Assembly (NCBI GenBank): GCA_016709225.1
Contig: JADJEE010000001.1
Coordinates: 3,348,001 to 3,412,000 of the forward strand
Source: Deltaproteobacteria bacterium
GTDB taxonomy: Bacteria; Myxococcota_A; Polyangia; Nannocystales; Nannocystaceae
Direction: 5' to 3'
Length of the DNA: 64,000 bases
Numbering within the stretch: the first letter of the stretch is position 1; each line of letters opens with the position of its first letter. Positions 1 through 14,930 of this stretch are shown in pieces. The position numbers and the translations under genes were made by a program. The notes under the pieces were generated by a model. It was not told the origin of the DNA and did no database searches. It worked only from the letters and a program-made list of their open reading frames with translations.

Positions 1-989
1 ACGGCGGCGCTCGGATCACCGGCGGCGCCATCGGGTCGCGCGCCGGCGCTGCGAGGCCCCGGGTCGGCCCCCGGCTGGAACAGCTGCAGCACCGCGAGCG
101 CGACGATGCCCGCGATGCCGAGCCCTGCGAACAGCAGCAGCCAACGGTTGCCGCGCGGCTCGTCGTAGGTCGCGGCATGCATCGAGCGCGCCGCGGCGCG
201 TGGGATCTGCCGGCTCGGCGTGAAGTCGGTGACGAGCTCGTCGGCGCCCGCCGATGGCACCTGCGAGAGCGTCGACTCGAGCGAGCGACGCGGCGGCTGG
301 GGCGGCAGCTCGGCGGTGTCCTCCTCGGCTCGCACCGGCATGGAGCCGGCGACGCTGCGCGGGGGCTCGCGACTGGGCAACACCACCGGGTCTTCGGCGA
401 TGACCTGCGGTGCACCAACGCCGCTCGTCGGCGACGCGGCACCGAGCCCGGTCGGGGTGCCGCGCCGTGGCGCGGGCCGTGAGCGATCGAGCAACGCCGC
501 GGCCTCGGTCAGCCCACGCGAGAGCTCGCGCGCGAGCTGCTCGGGATCGGCGGGGGCGAGCGCAGCGGGTGTGAGCGCCTCGACGACGTCGCGCAGGTGG
601 GTGTTGGGCGCGTCGGGATCGTTGGCGTCGTGATCCGTCAGGCGCATCTCCTTGAGCGCGCCGCGGATCGCCGGCAGCACCGCGAGCGGACGCGACGGTG
701 TGAACGCAGTCGAGATGATGCGCTGCGCCGGCCCTCGGCGCGCGGAGAACAACCCGGTGAGCTTTCGAACCGCGGCCTTGTCCAGCGAGCTCGACGTGCA
801 CAGCACGAACAACGTCTCGGCGGCCGCGACGTCGAGTGCACTCGCGAGCAGGGCCGCATCGAACTCCACGCCCGGCACCAGCTCCGGCGACATGCCCTCG
901 CGGCGCAGCTCATCCAACACCTTCGCGAGGGCGGGTTCGTCGTCCTCGGAACAGCAGATGATGATGGGGATGTCCCCGCGGCCTTTCAC
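1..989 (-). CDS. Partial single-pass membrane protein with receiver-like N-terminus (C-terminus off window)
   Basis: Open frame read leftward from a GTG at 987-989 with no stop before the window edge (329 codons visible). The N-terminus (IPIIICCSEDDEPALAKVL) has the alternating beta/alpha look of a receiver or small signalling domain to about residue 100. A Pro/Ala/Ser-rich linker follows to about residue 269, then one clear transmembrane helix at about 283-304 (WLLLFAGLGIAGIVALAVL) and a Pro/Gly-rich segment. The GTG is preceded by GAGGAC; the frame stays open further upstream, including a TTG near 1038, so the start is uncertain. A TACCCT -10-like box lies at 1036-1031. No catalytic motif is recognised. 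Probably a regulatory or anchoring membrane protein; function unknown. Confidence 0.6.
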   Translation of the reverse strand, partial: MKGRGDIPIIICCSEDDEPALAKVLDELRREGMSPELVPGVEFDAALLASALDVAAAETLFVLCTSSSLDKAAVRKLTGLFSARRGPAQRIISTAFTPSRPLAVLPAIRGALKEMRLTDHDANDPDAPNTHLRDVVEALTPAALAPADPEQLARELSRGLTEAAALLDRSRPAPRRGTPTGLGAASPTSGVGAPQVIAEDPVVLPSREPPRSVAGSMPVRAEEDTAELPPQPPRRSLESTLSQVPSAGADELVTDFTPSRQIPRAAARSMHAATYDEPRGNRWLLLFAGLGIAGIVALAVLQLFQPGADPGPRSAGARPDGAAGDPSAA

Positions 990-1242
990 GTCGATGGAGT
1001 CCTCGAGCCGAGTGCGTGCGCGTCTGTTCGAGGGTATGTCCAACCACGCCCGCGTGGGAAGGGCCGCGCGCGTGTCGGGGCGAAGGGCGTCGGCGTGGGA
1101 CCTGCCCCAGAAGGGCCGTCGGTCGCGAGCGCGGCCCGACCGCGGCCGCTCTCGACCCAACCGGCACCGCCACCAGCGCGACGCTCGGCGAGCCCGTCGC
1201 GCACGTGCGCTGCGCGGCGCCCCGTCGTGGCATAACGACGCC

Positions 1243-2109
1243 ATGACCGATGCGCACGCGCTCCAGATCGTCGCGGTACTCGGGGCCGGCACCATGGGCC
1301 ACGGCATCGCCCAGGTCGCCGCCGCGGCCGGCTGCGAGACCCGCTTGTTCGACGTCGACGATGCCCGCGTCGAGGCCGGCCTCGCGAAGATCCGCAGCAA
1401 CCTGCAAACCGGGGTCGACAAGGGCAAGCTCGACGCGGCCCGCCGCGACCAGACGCTGGCCCAGCTCCGGGGCACCAGCGACCTCGCGGCCGCGGCCGCC
1501 GGCGCCGACCTGGTGATCGAAGCCGTTCCCGAGGTCCTCGCGCTCAAGCACGACGTGCTCGCCCGGGCGGCCGCAGCGGCCAAGCCCGACGCGATCCTCG
1601 GCAGCAACACCAGCTCGCTGTCGATCGCGAAGATCGCCGCCGCCCTACCGCGCCCCGAGCGCGTGCTGGGCACCCACTTCTTCAACCCCGTGCACATCAT
1701 GAAGCTGCTCGAGATCGTGGTCGCCGACACGACCGCGCCCGAGGTGGTGGCGCGCGTGCGGGCGTGGGGCACCGCACTCGGCAAGGAGTGCATCACGATC
1801 AAGGACTCGCCGGGCTTCGCCACCAGCCGCCTGGGGCTCGTGATCGGGCTCGAGGCGATCCGCATGGTCGAGCAAGGGGTCGGCAGCGCCGAGGACATCG
1901 ACAAGGCCATGACCCTCGGCTACGGCTTCCCCATGGGCCCGCTGCGGCTCACCGATCTGGTCGGCCTCGACGTACGGCTCGCGATCGCCGAGTACCTCAG
2001 CACCGCGCTGCCCGACGGCAAGCACTTCGAGCCGCCGGCATTGCTGCGACGGTTGGTCGCCGAGGGCAAGCTGGGCAAGAAGAGCGGCCAGGGCTTCTAC
2101 CCCTGGTGA
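1243..2109 (+). CDS. hbd: 3-hydroxybutyryl-CoA / 3-hydroxyacyl-CoA dehydrogenase
   Basis: 288-aa NAD-dependent 3-hydroxyacyl-CoA dehydrogenase, oxidising (S)-3-hydroxyacyl-CoA to 3-ketoacyl-CoA in cytosolic beta-oxidation or butyrate-type metabolism. The Rossmann glycine loop GAGTMG is at residues 14-19, SNTSSLS at 121-127 and the catalytic His in HFFNP at 145, with Glu157 as the expected dyad partner. The C-terminal helical domain ends in the family's GKKSGQGFYPW. Length equals the usual single-domain enzyme (about 280-290 aa), with no fused hydratase. The ATG at 1243 is chosen because homology begins only a few residues later; the open frame upstream is not needed. A CATAAC -10-like box lies 6 nt before it. 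The downstream gene is convergent, with its stop 4 nt away. Confidence 0.95.
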   Translation: MTDAHALQIVAVLGAGTMGHGIAQVAAAAGCETRLFDVDDARVEAGLAKIRSNLQTGVDKGKLDAARRDQTLAQLRGTSDLAAAAAGADLVIEAVPEVLALKHDVLARAAAAAKPDAILGSNTSSLSIAKIAAALPRPERVLGTHFFNPVHIMKLLEIVVADTTAPEVVARVRAWGTALGKECITIKDSPGFATSRLGLVIGLEAIRMVEQGVGSAEDIDKAMTLGYGFPMGPLRLTDLVGLDVRLAIAEYLSTALPDGKHFEPPALLRRLVAEGKLGKKSGQGFYPW

Positions 2110-2113
2110 GTGC

Positions 2114-5071
<2,958 letters not shown>

Positions 5072-5088
5072 GCGCGCCCGTCCGCCCG

Positions 5089-5101
5089 AGTCTGGCAGAC
5101 T
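5089..5101. promoter_or_regulatory. 13-bp palindrome between kinase gene and trmK
   Basis: AGTCTG-G-CAGACT is a perfect 13-bp palindrome in the 43-bp gap between the divergent starts at 5071 and 5115. A related perfect palindrome, GCCAGA-G-TCTGGC (53443-53455), sits just upstream of the other kinase gene, and both contain GAGTCTGGC. It could be an operator, or the overlapping CAGACT could be a -10 element. Inference only. Confidence 0.35.
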
Positions 5102-5114
5102 GCCGGGCGCTCCG

Positions 5115-5798
5115 ATGCCGACCCGCCTGCAAGCCCTCGCGGCGGCCGTCCCCAGCGGTTCCCGCGTGGCCGACGTCGGCACCGACCACGGCCAGCTGCT
5201 GACGCTGCTGGTACGCGGCCGCGGGGTCACCCACGCGATCGGCATCGACCGTTCGGGCGCCGCGCTGCGGGCCGCCGCCGGCGTGACCGCCGACGCCCGC
5301 GTGGAGCTGCGCGAGGGCGACGGTCTCGACCCGATCGCACCGCAAGAGGTCGACAGCGTCGTGCTCGCGGGCCTGGGGGCGAGCACGATCGTGGAGATCC
5401 TCGAGCGTGCCCGAGATCGCTGGCCGGAGCTCGCGTGCATCGTGCTGCAGCCGCGCACGCAGTGGTCGCATCTGCGTCGCTGGATCGCCGCGCAGCCGCT
5501 GACGCTGCGCCACGAGTCGATCGTGTTCGAGCATGGCCGCGCCGTGCTGGTCTGCGCCGTGGCCCCGGCGCCAGCGCGACCGCCGGTGAGCTGGGACGAC
5601 GACGACCTGTGGCTCGGGCCGTTGCTGCGCCGTGCGCCGACGCCCACGTATGCCCGTTGGCTCGCGCAGCAACTGCGCGCGTGCGAGCGCGCGCTCCGGC
5701 ACAGCCAGCGCGGGCACGCATCGCCGCCCGAGCTGCACGCGCAACACCACCGCATCGTCGCGGCCCTCGCCGCGCTGCCACCGATGCTCGCGCCGTAG
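5115..5798 (+). CDS. trmK: TrmK-like tRNA (adenine-N1)-methyltransferase
   Basis: 227-aa SAM-dependent methyltransferase of the TrmK/YqfN family (COG2384), which in Bacillus methylates N1 of A22 in tRNA. The N-terminal Rossmann fold shows the hallmark VADVGTDHGQL (SAM motif I), AIGIDRS (motif II), REGDGLDPI and VVLAGLGASTIVEIL. QPRTQWSHLRRWIA corresponds to the family's conserved region, and a C-terminal helical arm follows (about 170-227). Slightly shorter than the 230-240 aa of Firmicute members. The start at MPTRLQ places the methyltransferase core at the very N-terminus; an in-frame upstream ATG would run through the kinase start. Divergent from the kinase gene, with dnaK downstream in the same direction. 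Confidence 0.85.
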   Translation: MPTRLQALAAAVPSGSRVADVGTDHGQLLTLLVRGRGVTHAIGIDRSGAALRAAAGVTADARVELREGDGLDPIAPQEVDSVVLAGLGASTIVEILERARDRWPELACIVLQPRTQWSHLRRWIAAQPLTLRHESIVFEHGRAVLVCAVAPAPARPPVSWDDDDLWLGPLLRRAPTPTYARWLAQQLRACERALRHSQRGHASPPELHAQHHRIVAALAALPPMLAP

Positions 5799-5805
5799 CA
5801 GCAGG

Positions 5806-5833
5806 TTGACAGCCCGAGGCACCGGCTTAGGTT
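5806..5833 (+). promoter_or_regulatory. sigma70-type promoter for dnaK
   Basis: A perfect -35 TTGACA (5806-5811) and -10 TAGGTT (5828-5833), separated by 16 bp, sit 102 bp before the dnaK start. This is the best -35 consensus match I found in the window. No CIRCE-type inverted repeat was recognised around it, so heat-shock control is not evident from this region. Confidence 0.55.
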
Positions 5834-5935
5834 GCCGGTCGACCCGAACGCGCGCTTGGATGCTCCAACGCCGCCGCGGACGGTCCCGCATCAACTCGTT
5901 TCGAACATGGGCCCCAACCCGTGAGGAGTCGGAGC

Positions 5936-7822
<1,887 letters not shown>

Positions 7823-7840
7823 TCGCCCGCACGCTCGCCG

Positions 7841-7876
7841 ACACCCGCGTGCTCGCTCCGTCGAGCGCGCGGGTGT
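7841..7876. terminator. Bidirectional hairpin terminator between dnaK and Dabb gene
   Basis: A 15-bp stem with one G:T pair (ACACCCGCGTGCTCG at 7841-7855 against CGAGCGCGCGGGTGT at 7862-7876) and a 6-nt loop lies between the convergent stops at 7822 and 7890. No long T-run follows, so termination strength is uncertain. Confidence 0.6.
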
Positions 7877-7889
7877 TCGTCGTGGCGCG

Positions 7890-8210
7890 CTACGACACTG
7901 CGACCGCCTCGAAGCGCTCGAAGTTGAAGACGTGGATCTTCGCCATCAGCGGCTTCAGGAACTCGTCGGCATAGGCGCGATGTACCCGATCGACGCGGTA
8001 GCGCTCGACCGCGTCGACGTCGTCGAGCACGACCTGCAGGCACAGATCCCAGTCGCGTCGCGTGCGCGCGTCGGCGGGCGTGCCGATGCGGAGCGCCCGC
8101 ACGCCCTCGGCCTGCGGCAGCGTGGCCGCGGTCGTCTCGGCAATCGCCGCCCGTTGCTCATCGCTCGCGAACTCGGGCTTGAGCTTGATCAGCACCACGC
8201 GTTCGATCAT
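7890..8210 (-). CDS. Dabb (stress-responsive A/B barrel) domain protein
   Basis: 106-aa dimeric alpha/beta-barrel (Dabb) protein. It begins MIERVVLIKLKPE and has the family's mid-region CLQVVLDDVDAVERYRVDRVH followed by LKPLMAKIHVFNFE. Family members bind small hydrophobic ligands or act as stress or cyclase-like proteins, and the exact role here is unknown. It is the last gene of a four-gene minus-strand run (lipoprotein, malic enzyme, CDF pump, Dabb), 23 nt after the CDF stop. A TACCAT -10-like box (8225-8220) only 9 nt upstream could also give it its own leaderless transcript. The start at MIERVV is fixed by the family's N-terminal strand; the open frame upstream overlaps the CDF gene. Confidence 0.8.
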   Translation of the reverse strand: MIERVVLIKLKPEFASDEQRAAIAETTAATLPQAEGVRALRIGTPADARTRRDWDLCLQVVLDDVDAVERYRVDRVHRAYADEFLKPLMAKIHVFNFERFEAVAVS

Positions 8211-8233
8211 CGCCGCCCGATGGTAGCAACCCG

Positions 8234-9154
8234 TCAGGGCTCGGGTGGCAAGCGATCGAGCGCTTGATCGGCAAAGGACGCCGGATCCTCGAGCGGCTCG
8301 AGGTGGGTGAAGACGGTGGTCGGGGGCCGCACCGCCGCCAGCTCGACCTCGATGGCCTCGCACAGGTCGTGTCCCTGCTGCACCGTCCACGCCCCGGGCA
8401 CCAGCACGTGCACCGACACGAAGCGCCTGGCTGCGGCCTGGCGCGTGCGCAGGGCGTGCCACTGCGCGCCGTGACTGCGGGCGAAGCGATCGAGCACCGC
8501 CACCAGTGCCGCGCGCTCCTGCGGCGCCACCGCGACGTCGAGCAGGCCCGAGATCGCGTGGGAGACCAGCCGCACGCCCATGCGCGCGATCGCGAGGGCG
8601 ACCGCGATCGCCACCACCGGATCGAGCCGCTCGATGCCGGTGACCGCCACCAGCCCGACCCCACCGATCACGCCGAGCGAGGTCCACACATCGCTCATGA
8701 GGTGGTGACCGTCGGCCTCGAGCGCGATCGATCCCCGCGTGCGACCGACCCGCAGCAACACCCGCGCGACCGCGAGGTTGACCGCGGCCGCGATGGCCGA
8801 GATCACCAGGCCGAGTCCGAGCCCCTCGACCGGCGCGGGGTGGATCAGGCGCTCGACGGCCGCGACCACGATCGCGAGCGCTGCCGCCAGCACCAGACCG
8901 CCCTCGAGACCGCTCGAGAAGTACTCGATCTTCTCGTGGCCGTACTCGTGGCGGGCGTCGGCGGGCGACTGCGACAGCCGCACCGCCTGCAGGGCCACCA
9001 GCGCGGCGACCAGGTTGACCCCCGACTCGAGTGCGTCGGACAACAGCCCGACCGAGCCGGTCCACCACCACGCGGCGGCCTTGAGCCCGATGGTGGTGAT
9101 CGCGGCCGCGACCGACAGCCAGGCGTAGCGCAGCAGGCCCTTGGCGTCCGTCAT
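8234..9154 (-). CDS. Cation diffusion facilitator (CDF) metal efflux transporter
   Basis: 306-aa inner-membrane CDF transporter exporting divalent metals (Zn, Fe, Co or Mn) by proton antiport. Hydrophobic segments cover about 1-205. The metal-site regions are visible: LLSDALES in TM2, HEYGHEKIEYF in the cytoplasmic loop and ADGHHLMSDVWTS in TM5 (HxxxD pattern). The C-terminal cytoplasmic ferredoxin-like domain (about 210-300) contains SVHVLVPG and HDLCEAIEVEL. The start is 4 nt after the malic enzyme stop, so they are co-transcribed. Metal specificity cannot be assigned from sequence alone. Confidence 0.93.
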   Translation of the reverse strand: MTDAKGLLRYAWLSVAAAITTIGLKAAAWWWTGSVGLLSDALESGVNLVAALVALQAVRLSQSPADARHEYGHEKIEYFSSGLEGGLVLAAALAIVVAAVERLIHPAPVEGLGLGLVISAIAAAVNLAVARVLLRVGRTRGSIALEADGHHLMSDVWTSLGVIGGVGLVAVTGIERLDPVVAIAVALAIARMGVRLVSHAISGLLDVAVAPQERAALVAVLDRFARSHGAQWHALRTRQAAARRFVSVHVLVPGAWTVQQGHDLCEAIEVELAAVRPPTTVFTHLEPLEDPASFADQALDRLPPEP

Positions 9155-9158
9155 CGCC

Positions 9159-11438
<2,280 letters not shown>

Positions 11439-11485
11439 GCGGGGCCCACCATAGCCCCGCGTGCGCAACGATGCGCGCGCGTCGT

Positions 11486-11932
11486 TCAGCCGGCCGGCAA
11501 GCGCACGGGCACCAGCGTGGTGCCGGGATCGCCCAGCCTCAGACCGCGTGCTTCGAGTCGGCGCGCATCCTTGTAAATCGCCAGGCGATAGCGACCCGAG
11601 GGCGCGTCGACCACGGTGAACACACCCTGGTCATCGGTCAGCGTCAGGATGCGGTGGCCGCTGTCGTCCTCGCGCTCGAGGAAGACCGCGGCGCGCGACA
11701 GCGGCGCGGCGGTCTCGGCCGCGGTGACCTGCCCGACCAGGCACGAGCGCACGTCAGCGCAGCGCGGCCCGATGAACGTGACGCCGCCGCGCGATGTGCT
11801 CGGCACCGTGGTCGGACCCCCGCTGGTGAGGCAGCCCGTCGTCGCCACCGCGAGCGCGAGCGCGAGCGGCGACATGCCTGCACGACGTCGACGAGGACGC
11901 GATGGGGCTCCGGGATGCGATGGCGTCGACAT
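11486..11932 (-). CDS. Small lipoprotein with carboxypeptidase-regulatory-like (CNA-B type) domain
   Basis: 148-aa predicted lipoprotein. A basic n-region RPRRRRAG, a hydrophobic stretch and the lipobox LAVATTGC (Cys near residue 32) lead to a Ser/Thr-rich spacer. A beta-rich domain (about 60-148) follows, with GQVTAAETAAPLSRAAVFLE and TLTDDQGVFTVVDAPSGRYRLAI, the pattern of carboxypeptidase regulatory-like or transthyretin-like repeats. Such domains act as surface beta-sandwiches. First gene of the minus-strand run into maeB (47-nt gap). The ATG giving MSTPSHPGAPS is chosen because it places the signal peptide correctly; upstream in-frame residues look non-coding. Confidence 0.7.
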   Translation of the reverse strand: MSTPSHPGAPSRPRRRRAGMSPLALALAVATTGCLTSGGPTTVPSTSRGGVTFIGPRCADVRSCLVGQVTAAETAAPLSRAAVFLEREDDSGHRILTLTDDQGVFTVVDAPSGRYRLAIYKDARRLEARGLRLGDPGTTLVPVRLPAG

Positions 11933-12278
11933 GATCGTGGGCAGTCCGTTCGCAGCTCGATTCGTACCACGCGGACCGACCCGATCGCGGTGATCGGCAC
12001 GGATCCATCTCGGGACGCCAGCCGCGCGCGCCGCTTGGCTTCCGCCGTCGGCGCTCGCGCCCGCGTCCCTGGTCTCGACGCCGCAGCAACGGGGTCGCAC
12101 GGCTGCGGCTTTCACCCACGCCCACCGCGCCCGCGGGCCATCCGTCCCAATCGCGCTCGCGCGTGCGCGGGCGGCCCCTCGCATCGACGCGCGCCGACCC
12201 TCCGCGCTCGCTCGCAGGGCGTCCGCAATGGGGTTTGCGCGGCCAGGGATGGCAGCGTAGGCTTCGATCCGAGGCTTC
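11933..12278. other. Intergenic region between divergent genes
   Basis: 346 bp without a credible gene between the lipoprotein start (11932) and the membrane-protein start (12279). It holds the promoter candidate at 12235-12263. I see no RNA gene, repeat or long hairpin in the rest. Confidence 0.6.
12235..12263 (+). promoter_or_regulatory. Promoter candidate for the multi-TM protein
   Basis: TTGCGC (12235-12240), a 17-bp spacer and TAGGCT (12258-12263), 15 nt before the ATG at 12279. Spacing is ideal for sigma70-type recognition; the -35 matches TTGACA at TTG plus one base. Confidence 0.4.
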
Positions 12279-13007
12279 ATGGTCGGATTGCGTCGTGCGA
12301 TTGCGCTGCTCCTGCTCGGGTTCTACGTCACCCAGTTCGCCATGACGGCGTGGCTGGGCCCGGACGACATGTTCCCGGCCTACCTGGGCCTGGCACTGTG
12401 CTACGGCCTGGCCTTCATCGCGCTGGGCGCCGAGTGGTTCTGGGGCCGCTGGTTCGCGATGGGCATCGGCAACTTCGGCTCGTTGCTGCTGCTGGTGCTG
12501 TTCAAGGTCGGGCTCGAGCCGATGATCGCGTTCTTCGGCTTCACCCACCTCGCGATCGCGGTGTTCCTGCTCGGCGAGGGCATGGCCGCGCGCTACGAGC
12601 ACTCCGAAGCCACCGCCGAGCGCTGGAATTTCCAGGAGGAGTCGCTGGCGTTGATGCGCCGCGCGACGCTCTCGGCCGGCAGCACGCTGCCGTTCCTCAT
12701 CCTCTACGCACTCGCGCCCCGACCCGACGCGTTCCAGGTGACGGCGCTGGTCGCCGGTGCGGCGGGGCTCTACGGCCTGCTGCGTGGGCGCACCTGGGGC
12801 GTGCTCGCGCTGGGTGGTGCCGGTACGATCGCGCTCGTCCATGCGCTCGGCTGGCTCGGCGCGCCGCCGGTCGGCTACCTGCTGCTCACGCCCACGGGCG
12901 GGCCGATCGTCTACGGCCACACCGTGGCGATCCTCGCCGCGGGTGCGCTGCTGGTGCCGCTGATGCTGGCGCCGGCGATGGTCCGCTACGTCGCTCAGCG
13001 ACGCTGA
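12279..13007 (+). CDS. Integral membrane protein, about 8 TM helices, unknown function
   Basis: 242-aa, almost wholly hydrophobic protein. Segments resembling TM helices start near residues 6, 35, 58, 82, 125, 148, 166 and 213 (for example RAIALLLLGFYVTQFAM and AYLGLALCYGLAFIALGAEW). A short charged cytoplasmic or periplasmic loop (RYEHSEATAERWNFQEES) lies between TM4 and TM5. No transporter or enzyme signature is recognised. The ATG at 12279 fits the upstream -10-like box. Its last 13 nt overlap the stop region of the convergent phosphatidyltransferase gene. Function not assigned. Confidence 0.8.
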   Translation: MVGLRRAIALLLLGFYVTQFAMTAWLGPDDMFPAYLGLALCYGLAFIALGAEWFWGRWFAMGIGNFGSLLLLVLFKVGLEPMIAFFGFTHLAIAVFLLGEGMAARYEHSEATAERWNFQEESLALMRRATLSAGSTLPFLILYALAPRPDAFQVTALVAGAAGLYGLLRGRTWGVLALGGAGTIALVHALGWLGAPPVGYLLLTPTGGPIVYGHTVAILAAGALLVPLMLAPAMVRYVAQRR

Positions 13008-13852
13008 CGTAGCGGCCCAGGGTCGGGCAACACGGGCGGCGGCGCGAGGCTGCGCGCCCGGTTCGACATCTGCCCCCACACCAACGAGACCACCAGCCAG
13101 CTGCTCGGCAGCACGGCCATGTACTCCGGCAGCGTGCGCAGCATGCCGCAGACGTAGCCGCTGCCGACCAGCGCCAGCATGACGACGAGCACCACGCGGT
13201 TGGGCGTGCCCTGCAGCTTCGGGATCGGCAGGTTCGAGGCCATGAGGAACGCGCCCGCGATCATCGCGGCCGGCACGTAGCTCCACACCGACGATGGGAT
13301 CGTCAGCGCGCCGAGCAGGCGCGGCCCGCCCCCGGGATCGGCGAAGGTCAGCGGCCCCTCGGCCGGTGCGTACTTGGCGAGCACCAGGTACCAGATGATG
13401 AGCACGCCGGCCGCGAGCGTGGTCGGCACGCCGAAGAAGACCTTGAGCCCGGTGCTCGGGGCCTCGGCCACGACGTTGAACTTGGCCAGCCGGAACACGT
13501 TGGCGAGCGCCCACAGACCGCACGCGCCGAGCAGGACCATGCGCCCGCTCCCACTGGCGAAGCCGATCGCCGGTGCGTGCTCGAGCGTGACGAACACCAG
13601 GAACGCCGGCGCGACGCCGAAGTTGGTCGCATCGGCGAACGAGTCCATCTGCACGCCGAAGTCGCTGGTCGCCCGCAGCGAGCGCGCGACCAGGCCGTCG
13701 AGCCGGTCGGCGAGCACGGCCCAGATGATGAGCCACGCGGCGTCGACCAGCCGGTGCTCGTAGCTGGCGACCAGCGACGACAACCCGAAGGCCATGCCCA
13801 TCGCGGTGACGAGATTGGGCGCGACATAGCGGAGGAAGCGTCGCAGGGGCAT
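12995..13852 (-). CDS. pssA: CDP-alcohol phosphatidyltransferase (probable phosphatidylserine synthase)
   Basis: 285-aa inner-membrane enzyme that transfers a phosphatidyl group from CDP-diacylglycerol to an alcohol. The diagnostic motif DG-x2-AR-x8-G-x3-D-x3-D is complete in ADRLDGLVARSLRATSDFG followed by VQMDSFAD (about residues 48-76), so the metal-binding aspartates are intact. About six to eight TM segments follow. The N-terminus PLRRFLRYVAPNLVTAMGM, with TPNLxT-like wording, resembles bacterial type II PssA, suggesting serine as acceptor; PgsA or another family member is the alternative. The start at MPLRRF lies at the beginning of homology. Convergent 13-nt overlap with the preceding gene. 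Confidence 0.82.
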   Translation of the reverse strand: MPLRRFLRYVAPNLVTAMGMAFGLSSLVASYEHRLVDAAWLIIWAVLADRLDGLVARSLRATSDFGVQMDSFADATNFGVAPAFLVFVTLEHAPAIGFASGSGRMVLLGACGLWALANVFRLAKFNVVAEAPSTGLKVFFGVPTTLAAGVLIIWYLVLAKYAPAEGPLTFADPGGGPRLLGALTIPSSVWSYVPAAMIAGAFLMASNLPIPKLQGTPNRVVLVVMLALVGSGYVCGMLRTLPEYMAVLPSSWLVVSLVWGQMSNRARSLAPPPVLPDPGPLRQRR

Positions 13853-13998
13853 CGGACGGGGCGTATCCAAGCAACCCAGGTCGCGCGATGCAAGGCCCGC
13901 CTTCGCCGCCGCGACCAGGGGCCGCCTTGCCGGTCGCGGCGCGCACGTGGGAAGCTGGTTCCGGGGGATGACGCCGCGCGGCACACACGGCTGGCACC

Positions 13999-14826
13999 AT
14001 GGGTAGGCACGCGCACGAGCACGATCGCGCCCGGCCGCCCGCGGTCGCCGGGCGCTTCTATCCCGATCGGCCGGAGCAGCTGAGCGCCGCACTCGCGCAG
14101 CTGATGCCGCACGACGACGCGCCCGCGCGGGCGCGCCTGCTGGTCGGACCGCACGCGGGGTGGATGTACAGCGGCGCGATCGCGGGCGCGACCTGGGCCG
14201 CCACCTCGGTGCCCGACCGCGTGATCCTGCTGGCGCCGAACCACACCGGTGCCGGCGTGTCGGCGTCGCTGTGGTCGGGCGGTCCGTGGCTGCTCCCGGG
14301 GGGCGCGATCGCGATCGACGAGGAGCTGCGCGCGGCGTTGTCCGCGGTCGCGCCGCTGCAGCTCGACGCGCAGGCGCACCTGCGCGAGCACGCGATCGAG
14401 GTGCACCTGCCGCTGCTGCGCGCGCGCAACCCCGCCGCGCGCATCGTGCCGATCGTGCTCGCGGGCATGTCGGCCGCCGCGTGTGCCGCCCTGGGCCGCG
14501 CGATCGCGGGCGTGCTCGCACGCGCCGGCGACGGTGTGCTGCTGGTCGCGAGCACGGACATGTCCCATTACGTCACCGCGCAGGAGGCCGCGACCCTCGA
14601 TGGGCACGCGCTCGCGCACGTGCTCGCGCTCGATCCCGACGGTCTGCATCGCACCGTGCAGCGCGAGCACATCTCGATGTGCGGCTACGTGCCGACCTGC
14701 GTGGGGCTGCACGCGGCCCTCGCCGCCGGGGCGCAGACGGCGAGGCTGGTCCGCTACGATCACAGCGGCAGCGTGAGCGGCGATCTCGCGCGCGTGGTCG
14801 GCTATGCCGGCCTGCTGGTCGCCTGA
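13999..14826 (+). CDS. AmmeMemoRadiSam system protein B (Memo-like)
   Basis: 275-aa Memo family protein, structurally related to class III extradiol dioxygenases. Visible family landmarks are RPPAVAGRFYPDRPEQL near the N-terminus, PHAGWMYSGAIAG (about 49-61, metal His), APNHTG, REHAIEVHLPLL (about 132-143), VASTDMSHY and MCGYVPTCVG. In bacteria the gene usually accompanies an AMMECR1 domain protein and a radical SAM enzyme (the AmmeMemoRadiSam trio), but neither is present here. The substrate is unknown in bacteria. The start at MGRHAHEHD leaves only 13 residues before the conserved region. The GTG-started gene downstream is in the same direction, 104 nt away. Confidence 0.88.
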   Translation: MGRHAHEHDRARPPAVAGRFYPDRPEQLSAALAQLMPHDDAPARARLLVGPHAGWMYSGAIAGATWAATSVPDRVILLAPNHTGAGVSASLWSGGPWLLPGGAIAIDEELRAALSAVAPLQLDAQAHLREHAIEVHLPLLRARNPAARIVPIVLAGMSAAACAALGRAIAGVLARAGDGVLLVASTDMSHYVTAQEAATLDGHALAHVLALDPDGLHRTVQREHISMCGYVPTCVGLHAALAAGAQTARLVRYDHSGSVSGDLARVVGYAGLLVA

Positions 14827-14930
14827 TCCCACGTCGCGCGCGCGCGGGGTGCCCCGGATCGGAGCGATGTTTCGAACGCTCGCGCGGGGCCTTGCGTGGC
14901 CGCGCCCAAGCCGCGCGTTAGGAGACCTTC

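Noticed and set aside
5799..5935. CIRCE/HrcA operator before dnaK
   Set aside because: No 9-bp inverted repeat of the CIRCE type was seen; only a sigma70-like promoter and a Shine-Dalgarno.
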